64,000 nucleotides of DNA, from contig JAPNVD010000030.1 in NCBI GenBank assembly GCA_026627305.1, forward strand, positions 30,759 to 94,758. Reading direction: 5' to 3'. Positions 52,562 through 62,906 of the stretch are shown here, one piece after another. Source of the DNA: Sulfolobaceae archaeon (lineage in GTDB: Archaea > Thermoproteota > Thermoprotei_A > Sulfolobales > Sulfolobaceae). The translations under genes were made by a program, and so were the position numbers. The notes below the pieces were generated by a model. It saw nothing but the letters and a program-made list of their open reading frames with translations. It did not search any database and was not told where the DNA came from. Within the stretch, counting starts at the first letter, position 1, and every line of letters begins with the position of its first letter.

Positions 52562-53290
52562 ATGGATTATTGTATTTATGCTGACAACGTATCTAAGTCC
52601 TTTGGATATGTAAAAGCTTTAGACGGTCTATCATTTAAGGTTCCTTGTGGTTCTTCTTTCGCATTACTAGGTCCTAATGGAGCTGGAAAATCTACTACGT
52701 TGAGGATATTATCAGGATTGTTGAGACCAGATAAGGGACATGTTGAGGTCTGTGGTACTGATGTGTTTTTAGATTCTGGCATAGCGAAGAGCTGTATTGG
52801 GTATCTGCCTGAAGATGCTCTTCCTTTTTTAAATCTTACTGTTAAGGAAAACTTAGAGTATGTAAGCATCTTAAGGGGATTAAAGGATTATGAGCAGAGA
52901 ATCATAGATATCTTAAATGATTTAAATCTGAAAGAATATGTTGATAGACCCGCAGGATCTCTATCTAGGGGTAACAGGCAGAAGTTAGCTATTGCTATGG
53001 CTATTATTCATGAACCTCGGGTTCTCCTCTTAGACGAACCTTTAAACTATTTGGACATTCCTACACAAGAGGAAGTAATAAATTACATTAAACAGTTGAA
53101 ATCGACCATGTTAATCTCCACTCATATAATGTCTATCGCTGAGAGGTTGACCACTGGTGTAATTATAATAAATAAGGGAAGAGTTGTATGGGAAGGAGAT
53201 ATTGATGGATTGAGAAAGTTAGCTAACCCTAATGAGAGGATAGAGCAAGTAGTAGCGAGGATAATGGGTGGATATTTTGAGAACGCTTAG
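52562..53290 (+). CDS. ABC transporter ATPase
   Basis: 242 residues. Walker A GPNGAGKST, signature LSRGNRQK (variant of LSGGQ), Walker B VLLLDEPLNYLD and the switch His in ISTHIMS. Such ATPases of the ABC-2 exporter group drive export of drugs, lipids or polysaccharides. Its end overlaps the membrane partner gene by 23 bases, so it forms a two-gene exporter. Confidence 0.94.
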   Translation: MDYCIYADNVSKSFGYVKALDGLSFKVPCGSSFALLGPNGAGKSTTLRILSGLLRPDKGHVEVCGTDVFLDSGIAKSCIGYLPEDALPFLNLTVKENLEYVSILRGLKDYEQRIIDILNDLNLKEYVDRPAGSLSRGNRQKLAIAMAIIHEPRVLLLDEPLNYLDIPTQEEVINYIKQLKSTMLISTHIMSIAERLTTGVIIINKGRVVWEGDIDGLRKLANPNERIEQVVARIMGGYFENA

Positions 53291-54665
53291 AGCTATATAT
53301 CTCTATATAAAATCTAGGTATTCCAAGGGATTTATGATCCTCATGATACTAACGTACTTTATAATACTTCTAGATCTAGATGCAAAACTACACATGTCTT
53401 CCTATCCTAAACCTGCTAGAGAGGTAGTTGATTCGATTATAATAGCTGGATCTTTTAGCATTATATTATTTGGGCTCATATATCCTTCACTTCTAACAAA
53501 ATCCGAGGTTGATTTCCTGTTACCTACTCGTGTAAATCCCTTTAAGTTACTTCTAATTAAGCAGATAGGAGATTCCGTAATCCTTATCTTATTCTTCTTA
53601 TATCTGATTATACCTGTAACAATTTCAGTAACGTTAGGCTTAATAAATACGCTAATATTCGCATTCTCCCTAGCTGGGATATTAATACTCAGTGGCACAC
53701 TAAACTCTCAGAAAAGGCTATTACTTAACCTTTCGCTATTGGGCTACTTAATCTTAACCTTACTTTTGTATCCTAAGGCTAACTTAATATATTTGATAAT
53801 CTACCCATCACTTGATTACTCGATTATCATAGTTGTGTTTTTCATAATTGTCGAACTACTTCTCTATATGGTAAGCAAATCGTTATACCTAAACGCTTAT
53901 TCCCTAAGTATTTCTCCTGTGGCTTATAAAAGAGGAATAATTGAGAGAATTAAATTCCCTAGAACTTTTTTAGGTGTAATTTTTTACACAACCTTTCTAA
54001 CATCTATGGTTAGATTCAGGTTTTATGGAGGTCAAAATTATAGAAATGTAAGGGTGCCAACTATCTTAGTTATTTTGCCCCTCTCTATAGCTGGCTCTCT
54101 AATAATTGCCTTTTCAAGATCATCTTTTCTATTGGATTTAATACTAATCTATTCTATTGCCTTTTATATCCCATTTGTTGGGCAATCCTTTCAAAACGAG
54201 AGATTGTGGATCGATTTCATAGGTGTTGATGTGTTAAAGTATATAAGGGCGCGAATGTTAGCTAGGCTAGCCTTGTCGATTATCGCCTTTACTCCTATAG
54301 CGTTAGCAGATTTTCTAGCTAACGGAAACCTATCAGCTATGATAACATTCTATGCATTGCCTTTTAGTTCAGTGCCACTAACATGGTTCTTAATGGCGTT
54401 TAGGCCCCCTCCACAGATTAAGGACGTAGAAGGAGAGCAGATAGCTTATAGATTTTCCTTAACAGGTTTTATCGTATTTATACTTATTGCATTGGTCATT
54501 TGGATTCCTACATTAATAGCCTTATTCCTTAATAGTATCTTCTTTTCATTAGGAATATTTATAGCCTATTTACTTATATACGTAATATTACTTTATATTC
54601 CCAAATATTCTAAAAAGATCTGGAGGCTTTTCGTTGAAAAACTAGCAGTAAACGGCTATGTTTGA
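53268..54665 (+). CDS. ABC-type exporter membrane subunit
   Basis: 465 residues with about eleven helices and no known binding motif, partner of the upstream ATPase by overlap (23 bases). The start is uncertain: GTG 53268 opens the ORF, but GGTG there lies six bases before TTG 53277, which would give MRTLRAIYLY. ABC-2-like permeases of this large single-gene form are common in Sulfolobales. Cargo unknown. Confidence 0.82.
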   Translation: MDILRTLRAIYLYIKSRYSKGFMILMILTYFIILLDLDAKLHMSSYPKPAREVVDSIIIAGSFSIILFGLIYPSLLTKSEVDFLLPTRVNPFKLLLIKQIGDSVILILFFLYLIIPVTISVTLGLINTLIFAFSLAGILILSGTLNSQKRLLLNLSLLGYLILTLLLYPKANLIYLIIYPSLDYSIIIVVFFIIVELLLYMVSKSLYLNAYSLSISPVAYKRGIIERIKFPRTFLGVIFYTTFLTSMVRFRFYGGQNYRNVRVPTILVILPLSIAGSLIIAFSRSSFLLDLILIYSIAFYIPFVGQSFQNERLWIDFIGVDVLKYIRARMLARLALSIIAFTPIALADFLANGNLSAMITFYALPFSSVPLTWFLMAFRPPPQIKDVEGEQIAYRFSLTGFIVFILIALVIWIPTLIALFLNSIFFSLGIFIAYLLIYVILLYIPKYSKKIWRLFVEKLAVNGYV

Positions 54666-54692
54666 ATTTCAGAAAAAGATTTATTTTTATAA

Positions 54693-56021
<1,329 letters not shown>

Positions 56022-56056
56022 CGGTGCTTATCTTACTCTAATAGCTTAATTAATTT

Positions 56057-56395
56057 TTATAGTCTATACCATTTTCTTACATCTTTAGAGAATATTAATA
56101 ACAATATTATTATTATACCAACAACGGTGCCTATTGGAAATATCAACAGAAGTGGAATAGTTCCTAAGAAGTACATTATATAGCCTATTATTGATCGCTT
56201 AGATGTAAAGAACGCTGTTATCCCCCACCATATTGCTCCTAGGAAGAACAGGAAGCTTAATGTGAATGAGCCTAATGCAATTAAGGGGGAAAATATGGTC
56301 AAAAACGCATGAAAGAATGCAAGAACAGATCCTATGAATAGAATTATTGCTATTATTATTGAGAGGACATAAAGGAATTTTGATATTTCATACAT
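56057..56395 (-). CDS. Small membrane protein, three to four helices
   Basis: 112 residues: hydrophobic segments (FLYVLSIIIAIILFIGSVLAFFHAFL; IALGSFTLSFLFFLGAIWWGI; IIGYIMYFLGTIPLLLIFPIGTVVGIIIILLLIF) with a charged tail (SKDVRKWYRL). No family recognised. It is four bases behind the coiled-coil membrane gene on the same strand, so the two likely act together. Confidence 0.65.
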   Translation of the reverse strand: MYEISKFLYVLSIIIAIILFIGSVLAFFHAFLTIFSPLIALGSFTLSFLFFLGAIWWGITAFFTSKRSIIGYIMYFLGTIPLLLIFPIGTVVGIIIILLLIFSKDVRKWYRL

Positions 56396-56399
56396 ATCG

Positions 56400-57119
56400 T
56401 TAGAACCTATAACTTACTATTATATAAACCTGGTTTTTCGTTAGTACATTGAGGTTCTTCACTATTATGGTAACGTTTGATGTAGTGACAGGGATGATTA
56501 TATCTAAGTTGCTCTTTAATGGCGTTGAAATGACCTTACTTATCACCATATATAGCCCTATTTTTGAATTATTTAATATAATTGTAACATTTATTGGATA
56601 AAACGCTAGGAGTATATCAATATTTAAATAGCCTGAATATCTTAGAAAGTGGTTTTCAAGTAATGGTTCACTTCCATTGGGCGGGATAGTTATATTTTCT
56701 ACAAGTAGGTATTCTGAGACGTTGTTTGTGATTATTTTAGTTATATTGGAATACTCTTCTAATAAACCGTCATATCTTGTTAATAATGCAGTATAATTCT
56801 CATATAGTTTCATATAATCACTATTGAGCAAAGAATACTTTTGCTCCAAAAGATTGTAAGACGAATTTAATTCCGTATAGGCTTTCATAAGTGCATTATA
56901 GCCTGCCATTATTGATTTCAACGTACTGTTAATCTGATCCAGTTGAGCTGAAATATTCGATAGACTTCTCTCGTAGTTTGATTTTATGCTATTAATTTCG
57001 ATTTGGTACATATTTTTTAAACTAGAATATGTCAAAAAGTATCCAATTCCATAGCCTACTATAACTCCTGACACAATGAAAATTACGAGCAATATCGCTA
57101 TCGTCTTATTTAAAGACAT
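56400..57119 (-). CDS. Membrane-anchored coiled-coil protein with external domain
   Basis: 239 residues: N-terminal helix (TIAILLVIFIVSGVIVGYGIGYFL), a long heptad-like stretch with many Asn/Leu/Tyr (MYQIEINSIKSNYERSLSNISAQLDQI and NYTALLTRYDGLLEEYS), then a beta-rich C-terminal domain with N-glycosylation sites. This fits a single-pass protein with its coil and head outside the cell. It is cotranscribed with the small membrane protein. Function unknown. Confidence 0.65.
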   Translation of the reverse strand: MSLNKTIAILLVIFIVSGVIVGYGIGYFLTYSSLKNMYQIEINSIKSNYERSLSNISAQLDQINSTLKSIMAGYNALMKAYTELNSSYNLLEQKYSLLNSDYMKLYENYTALLTRYDGLLEEYSNITKIITNNVSEYLLVENITIPPNGSEPLLENHFLRYSGYLNIDILLAFYPINVTIILNNSKIGLYMVISKVISTPLKSNLDIIIPVTTSNVTIIVKNLNVLTKNQVYIIVSYRF

Positions 57120-57209
57120 ATTCTCCTCATCTCCCTTGATTATTTTAAATCTATTCCAAATGCGTGGCTTCTTTCATAATGAAAATATAAAACATAATAT
57201 AATTAAGAG

Positions 57210-58130
57210 ATGTATATGACAACAAAAATAGTATCCACCGAGGAGTTGCCCCTAGAGTGCAGGAAGCTGTTAGCCAACTTCGGACTCAAGGAGGTTAACT
57301 TCAATGAGTATGATTTAGAAAGCACTGAAGTGATAATGGCATGGCCACGTCAAATCACTAAGGAAATTGTAGGTAAAGCTAAATATCTGAAATTCATTCA
57401 AACGTTTTCTGCTGGCGTGGATGATCTAGATTTTTCTGTAATTCCTGAAACAGTCCAAGTATTTTCTAATGCAGGGGCTTATGCTCTTTCAGTAGCAGAG
57501 CATACATGGGCTTTGATACTAGCCTTGGCTAAGGGTATTGGATTAAGGAAGAGAGTAGAGAGCTATCAAATTGATGGTAAGGTTTTATTGATTTTAGGAG
57601 GTGGAGGTATTGGAAGCGAGGTTGCTAGAATAGGTAAGGAGGGATTTAATACCTTCAATATTGGTCTCTCTAGATCTTTTAAAAAGCCAGAGTATTTTGA
57701 TATTAGAGATTCAATAACAAAGCTAGGCGAGTACATCACCAAGGCTGATATAATTGTGGATGCATTGCCTTTAAATAAATATACTAAGGGAATATTAAAT
57801 TATGATATTCTAAAATTTGTGAAAAATAAGGTTATAATTGTTAACGTTGGTAGAGGAGAAACAATTGATGAAGATGGCATTTACAGACTCTTAGTAGAAA
57901 GACCCACGGTTAGGTTCGGTACAGATGTATTCTGGAGACATAATGGCAAGGAGGATTTTGAAAGCAAATTATGGAACTTAGAAAATTTTATTGGCACTCT
58001 ACATACTGCCGGTGGTTATGCTTCTCAAGAGGTTCTAGAAAAGGCTAAGATGAGGGCATGTGAGAATGTATATAAACTACTTACAACTGGCAACGCCGAA
58101 AATAAGGTAAAAAGAGAGGATTACATATAG
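57210..58130 (+). CDS. D-2-hydroxyacid dehydrogenase family protein
   Basis: 306 residues. GGGGIGSEVARIG is the nucleotide motif, VNVGRGETIDEDGI holds the catalytic Arg, and GTLHTAGGYASQ the His. The N-terminal half is more diverged than in the GyaR-like protein at 13.9 kb. An AAATATAAAAC sequence about 25 bases before the ATG is a fitting TATA box. It lies directly before the Entner-Doudoroff operon, but kdgA has its own promoter, so the link is only by position. Substrate unknown. Confidence 0.82.
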   Translation: MYMTTKIVSTEELPLECRKLLANFGLKEVNFNEYDLESTEVIMAWPRQITKEIVGKAKYLKFIQTFSAGVDDLDFSVIPETVQVFSNAGAYALSVAEHTWALILALAKGIGLRKRVESYQIDGKVLLILGGGGIGSEVARIGKEGFNTFNIGLSRSFKKPEYFDIRDSITKLGEYITKADIIVDALPLNKYTKGILNYDILKFVKNKVIIVNVGRGETIDEDGIYRLLVERPTVRFGTDVFWRHNGKEDFESKLWNLENFIGTLHTAGGYASQEVLEKAKMRACENVYKLLTTGNAENKVKREDYI

Positions 58131-58172
58131 TTTTAAAAGGCTCTCCATTTAGATTAATCAGATTTAGCAAAC

Positions 58173-58186
58173 CTTATTATTAAAAG
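58173..58186 (+). promoter_or_regulatory. TATA box for the kdgA-kdgK-gapN operon
   Basis: CTTATTATTAAAAG is centred about 24 bases before ATG 58203, in a 72-base gap after the dehydrogenase gene; it fits a leaderless kdgA message. Confidence 0.5.
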
Positions 58187-58202
58187 TGTAAGAATAATTA
58201 CT

Positions 58203-59090
58203 ATGCAACAGGATATTATTGTTCCTATTGTTACATCTTTTACTAAAGATAATAAGATAGATAAAGTTAAGATGAAAGAATTAGGGAAAACATTGATAGA
58301 GAGAGGAGTTGATGCTCTATTTGTTAATGGAACTACCGGAGTTGGCCCCATGTTAACAGCTGAAGAGAAGAAACAGACTTTAGAGGCATTATATGACGTT
58401 ACTAATAAACTGTTATTCCAGATAGGTGGTCTAAACTTTGACGATGTAAAAGAGCTAGCAAAATTTTCTAAAGACTTCGATATAATAGGTGTAGTTGCTT
58501 ATCCACCATATTATTTTCCCAACTTTCCTGAAAAATGGGTCATAAGATATTATCAAGAATTAATCGAGATAAGCCCACACCCCGTTTATGTTTATAACAT
58601 TCCTGAGGCAACGGGATTCGATGTAAATGCATCAATAGTTAAAAAAATCAGTGAAAATGGCATGGCCGGAGTGAAGGATACTCATCCTGAACTTGCCCAC
58701 ACTCTTAAATATAAGATGATGTTTCCACAGATGAAAGTATATAACGGAAAGCAAGCATTAGTAGTAGCTACATTAGCTTCAGGTTTAGATGGAGTTGTAT
58801 CAGCTATAGGTAATTATGCGCCCCAATTACTTATAAAAGCTAGAGAATTAGTTAATAGCGGTAAAGTGAGGGAAGCTCTTAAAGTCCAGGAAATGATCGA
58901 TAGTTTCACTGGTTTACTTTCAAAATACGGATCTCAATCTGCTATATATGTCGCAATAAAGGAGATGCTTGACGTTGATGCAGGCTTACCAAGGCCGCCA
59001 ATATTCCCCCTTACAGATGATGAACAAAAATCGTTTGTTAACGAGATAAGAGTATTAAAATCTAAAATGAACGAGTTATTAAGTAAGTGA
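58203..59090 (+). CDS. kdgA: 2-keto-3-deoxy-(6-phospho)gluconate aldolase
   Basis: 295 residues, a DHDPS-type TIM barrel: GTTG at 43-46 (NGTTGVGP), Tyr131 (VYNIPEATG) and Schiff-base Lys158 (GVKDT), with the end PRPPIFPLTDDE conserved in Sulfolobales KDG aldolases. It splits KDG or KDPG to pyruvate and glyceraldehyde (or its 3-phosphate) in the branched Entner-Doudoroff pathway and is known in this group for using both gluco and galacto forms. It leads the operon. The sequence is clearly diverged from the S. solfataricus enzyme I remember. Confidence 0.92.
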   Translation: MQQDIIVPIVTSFTKDNKIDKVKMKELGKTLIERGVDALFVNGTTGVGPMLTAEEKKQTLEALYDVTNKLLFQIGGLNFDDVKELAKFSKDFDIIGVVAYPPYYFPNFPEKWVIRYYQELIEISPHPVYVYNIPEATGFDVNASIVKKISENGMAGVKDTHPELAHTLKYKMMFPQMKVYNGKQALVVATLASGLDGVVSAIGNYAPQLLIKARELVNSGKVREALKVQEMIDSFTGLLSKYGSQSAIYVAIKEMLDVDAGLPRPPIFPLTDDEQKSFVNEIRVLKSKMNELLSK

Positions 59091-59096
59091 ATTTAA

Positions 59097-60026
<930 letters not shown>

Positions 60027-60044
60027 CTTAATACTAGTATAAAA

Positions 60045-60048
60045 GGTG
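60045..60048 (+). promoter_or_regulatory. Ribosome binding site GGTG for gapN
   Basis: GGTG lies eight bases before ATG 60057 within the 30-base kdgK-gapN gap. It supports this start and internal translation in a polycistronic message. Confidence 0.5.
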
Positions 60049-60056
60049 TTAGTTTT

Positions 60057-61583
60057 ATGGAGCCAACATCTATTAAATTATCCTCTTCTGAATTTTCAGA
60101 AATTTATGAAATTAAAAATGGAATACCGTATTTCAAAAACTATATTGCAGGAGAATGGATATTCGCTGGCGCTCCTAGGGATGTGAAGAGTCCTATAGAT
60201 TTGAACGTTATTATGAGGGTTCCTGATTTACCTGATGATGTAATTGAGAGGGCTATTGATATAGTATATAGTAAAGGTAGATGGGCGATAAGGGATACGC
60301 CAGGAGAAAAGAGAGTTTTAATTTATCATAAAGCTGCTGATCTATTAGAGAAGTTTAAGGAGGATTTCGTTAATGCATTAATGATAGGTAATGGTAAGAC
60401 TAGAGCTGCTGCAGAGGGAGAAGTTAACTCATCTATAGAGAGGTTAAGAAGGGCTGACCTTGATGTAAGAAGACTTTATGGAGATTATGTACCAGGAGAT
60501 TGGAGCACCGAAAGTTTAGAAGCTGAGGCAATAATAAGGAGAGAACCGTTAGGTGTTGTGTTAGCTATAACACCATTTAACTATCCCTTATTTGATGTGG
60601 TAAACAAGATAACATATTCCACAGTTGCGGGTAATGCAGTAATAGTAAAGCCAGCTTCAGCTACACCCTTACCTGCTCTCATGTTTGCCAGAGTTTTGGA
60701 GCTAGCTGGATTTCCAAAATCAGCATTAGCAGTTATTACTGTTCCAGGAAGTAAAATGGATAAAATATCAGCGGATAAGAGGATTAGCGTAATATCATTA
60801 ACCGGAAGTACGGAGACAGGAGAGAAGGTAATCAAAGCTGCAGGAATAAAGCAGTTCGTTATGGAGTTAGGAGGTGGAGATCCTGTTTTTATCTTGCAAG
60901 ATGCTGATTTGAAATTTACAGCACAAAGGGTTTCTATCGGAATGACCAGTTATGCAGGTCAAAGATGCGATGCAATAAAATTCATTCTTGTAGAGGAACC
61001 TGTTTACGAAGAGTTCAAGAAGTACTTGCTTGAAGAGTTGAGTAAGATAAAGGTTGGAGATCCTAGAGATTCATCTACAACTATGGGTCCACTAATTGAT
61101 GAGAAGACTGCAGATGAGGTTGAATATGCAGTAAAAGATGCACAGTCTAAGGGTGCTAAAATACTATTTGGTGGTAAGAGGTTAGGTCCAACATATATTG
61201 AGCCGACGCTAATTGAGGCTGATAGTTCCAACATACGTAATTTATATGTTTATAATAAAGAAGTATTCGCTGCGATAGCAGTTATTATGAAAGTTAAAAG
61301 CATAGATGAAGCGTTAGATATCGCAAACGGTAGAAGATATGGGTTAGATGCCGCAATATTCGGTAAAGATGTCGATAAAATAAGGAGAATAATAAGATTT
61401 ATAGAAGTGGGTGCAGTTTATATTAACGATTATCCAAAACATGGCATAGGTTACTTCCCATTCGGTGGAAGAAAAGATTCAGGCATTGGAAGAGAAGGAA
61501 TAGGATACAGCTTAGAATATGTTACAGGCTACAAGTCAGTGGTTTACAACTATAGAGGAAAAGGAATCTGGGAATACTCATAA
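60057..61583 (+). CDS. gapN: Non-phosphorylating glyceraldehyde-3-phosphate dehydrogenase GAPN
   Basis: 508 residues, an aldehyde dehydrogenase with Asn175 (ITPFNYPL), general base Glu270 (ELGGGDP) and nucleophile Cys304 ([10 protein letters not shown]); [16 protein letters not shown] near the end. It oxidises glyceraldehyde 3-phosphate to 3-phosphoglycerate with NADP, bypassing ATP formation. Gene order kdgA-kdgK-gapN supports GAPN over other aldehyde dehydrogenases. A strong T-rich tract follows the stop, inside the end of a convergent gene. Confidence 0.93.
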   Translation: MEPTSIKLSSSEFSEIYEIKNGIPYFKNYIAGEWIFAGAPRDVKSPIDLNVIMRVPDLPDDVIERAIDIVYSKGRWAIRDTPGEKRVLIYHKAADLLEKFKEDFVNALMIGNGKTRAAAEGEVNSSIERLRRADLDVRRLYGDYVPGDWSTESLEAEAIIRREPLGVVLAITPFNYPLFDVVNKITYSTVAGNAVIVKPASATPLPALMFARVLELAGFPKSALAVITVPGSKMDKISADKRISVISLTGSTETGEKVIKAAGIKQFVMELGGGDPVFILQDADLKFTAQRVSIGMTSYAGQRCDAIKFILVEEPVYEEFKKYLLEELSKIKVGDPRDSSTTMGPLIDEKTADEVEYAVKDAQSKGAKILFGGKRLGPTYIEPTLIEADSSNIRNLYVYNKEVFAAIAVIMKVKSIDEALDIANGRRYGLDAAIFGKDVDKIRRIIRFIEVGAVYINDYPKHGIGYFPFGGRKDSGIGREGIGYSLEYVTGYKSVVYNYRGKGIWEYS

Positions 61584-61915
61584 AGGCGATTTTGCTTTTT
61601 TATTTTTGCTTTTTTAATTATTATGAGTATATTTCCCCTTAGAGAATTTATATCTCCTTCAACTATTTTTCTATCATTTTTACATACTTCAATTATTACA
61701 CTGTTTGAGAAATCGTCTGTTATTATTGCATATATATTCTCTCCTTCATCAGTTATATATCCCTCAAGCCTTTTTAGCACTGATGAAATCCTTTCAGAAT
61801 TCACATACAGTATATCTAATGTCTTTCCATCAATGACGAATAGTGGATCATATATAAAATTTTGACTGGTAATATCATGTAGTTTTGTATTATCGTTTAC
61901 ATTTTTCTGATTCAC
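61550..61915 (-). CDS. Small unknown protein, convergent with gapN
   Basis: 121 residues: mixed strands and helices ([51 protein letters not shown]), then a Lys-rich end ([12 protein letters not shown]) that is coded by the gapN terminator tract. The 3' end overlaps gapN by 34 bases. No known family. The true C-terminus could be less certain because of this overlap, but the frame reads well up to there. Confidence 0.55.
   Translation of the reverse strand: MNQKNVNDNTKLHDITSQNFIYDPLFVIDGKTLDILYVNSERISSVLKRLEGYITDEGENIYAIITDDFSNSVIIEVCKNDRKIVEGDINSLRGNILIIIKKAKIKKQNRLYEYSQIPFPL
61590..61615 (+). terminator. T-rich terminator of the kdg-gapN operon
   Basis: Three T runs (TTTTG, CTTTTTTATTTTT, GCTTTTTT) follow the gapN stop within 35 bases. 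The tract lies inside the 3' end of the convergent ORF at 61550, where it codes a Lys-rich stretch on the other strand. Confidence 0.65.
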
Positions 61916-61947
61916 GATAATTACTTTGGTATTATTATATTAATGTT

Positions 61948-61969
61948 TTTAGATTGTCGTTTAGATTGT
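61948..61969. repeat. Short direct repeat TTTAGATTGT x2
   Basis: TTTAGATTGT occurs at 61948-61957 and 61960-61969, period 12, in the 65-base gap just upstream of the minus-strand gene starting at 61915. The copies could be a binding site for an activator on one helix face; chance is possible in such AT-rich DNA. Confidence 0.35.
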
Positions 61970-61980
61970 TATTTACGTTT

Positions 61981-62397
61981 TTAAAAGTTGCCTAAGAAAA
62001 ATCCTATTTCGATATTTCCATCTAAATATATTTTTCTGTAGAAACTTTCCGTGATTAATTTCTCTACCTCATTTCCTCTCCTTAAAAATTCATATTCTAA
62101 TGTTTCGAGATCTATTGAGGATAAGTTCTTGAGATATACAAAGATTTTTGTGGGTTTATGGTAAATTATAGCTTCATTATTTTTTAAAATCAGTAGTATA
62201 GCTTTATCGTTCTCTTGTCTTCTAATGTACTTGACCTTCGTAAGATCAATAAAACCTTCTTTATCCTTATAAAGATTAGCCAAGATTCTAGCTTCTTGCT
62301 CATCTCTATTATCTAGCTCTCGAAAGAACTTTTCGAGTGGAGAAGTCACTTCGTATATTATACTGTAGTAGATAAGATTTATAGATTTTGTAAACAT
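61981..62397 (-). CDS. Small unknown soluble protein
   Basis: 138 residues: a hydrophobic N-terminal stretch (SINLIYYSIIYEV), then a helical charged region (PLEKFFRELDNRDEQEARILANLYKD) and beta strands (KAILLILKNNEAIIYHKP, KIFVYLKNLSS). It is divergent from the PadR gene with only 20 bases between starts, so PadR may control it. No known family. Confidence 0.6.
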   Translation of the reverse strand: MFTKSINLIYYSIIYEVTSPLEKFFRELDNRDEQEARILANLYKDKEGFIDLTKVKYIRRQENDKAILLILKNNEAIIYHKPTKIFVYLKNLSSIDLETLEYEFLRRGNEVEKLITESFYRKIYLDGNIEIGFFLGNF

Positions 62398-62417
62398 ATA
62401 CTTCCTACGTTAAAAAG

Positions 62418-62870
62418 ATGATACCACCTCATGGATTTCATAGAAAGTTTAGAGGCTTTGGATTGAAGTACTGGATACTTTGGTTATTATCTAGGAAAGA
62501 GATGACTGGTGCTGAAATTATGGATGCGATTGAAGAGGCAACACTAGGTTGGTGGAGACCATCACCTGGAAGTTTATATCCAATATTAAAAGAGTTAACA
62601 AAGGATGGTTACATAGAGTTTATAGAAGATAAAAACAGGAAGATTTACAGGTTAACTGAAAAAGGTAAAGAAGTGCTAAACGAATTTAACGCTTTCACGC
62701 CAGTTATTGGTAAACCCGTATCTTATACTATAGATGAAGTACTAAATGAAATGGAAAGTTACGCTGAATTCCTTAACGATAAGGCTAATGAGGTAAAGTC
62801 TAATGAAGACTATAAGAAGAGAATTCTGTCGATTATCAATTCTTTAAAACAACTTGTAGACGAAAAATAG
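62418..62870 (+). CDS. PadR-family transcription regulator
   Basis: 150 residues. LKYWILWLLSRKEMTGAEIMDAIEEATLGWWRPSPGSLYPILKELTKDGYIE is a textbook PadR winged helix, with a C-terminal dimer helix (EVLNEMESYAEFLNDKANEVK). The start is close to the divergent unknown gene; a TATA-like GATTTATAG lies about 30 bases upstream within that gene. The acyl-CoA synthetase gene follows 36 bases downstream, so it or the divergent gene may be the target. Confidence 0.88.
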   Translation: MIPPHGFHRKFRGFGLKYWILWLLSRKEMTGAEIMDAIEEATLGWWRPSPGSLYPILKELTKDGYIEFIEDKNRKIYRLTEKGKEVLNEFNAFTPVIGKPVSYTIDEVLNEMESYAEFLNDKANEVKSNEDYKKRILSIINSLKQLVDEK

Positions 62871-62906
62871 AATAGTTTTATTAATTGAAAGAGTAAAAAT
62901 AATTTT

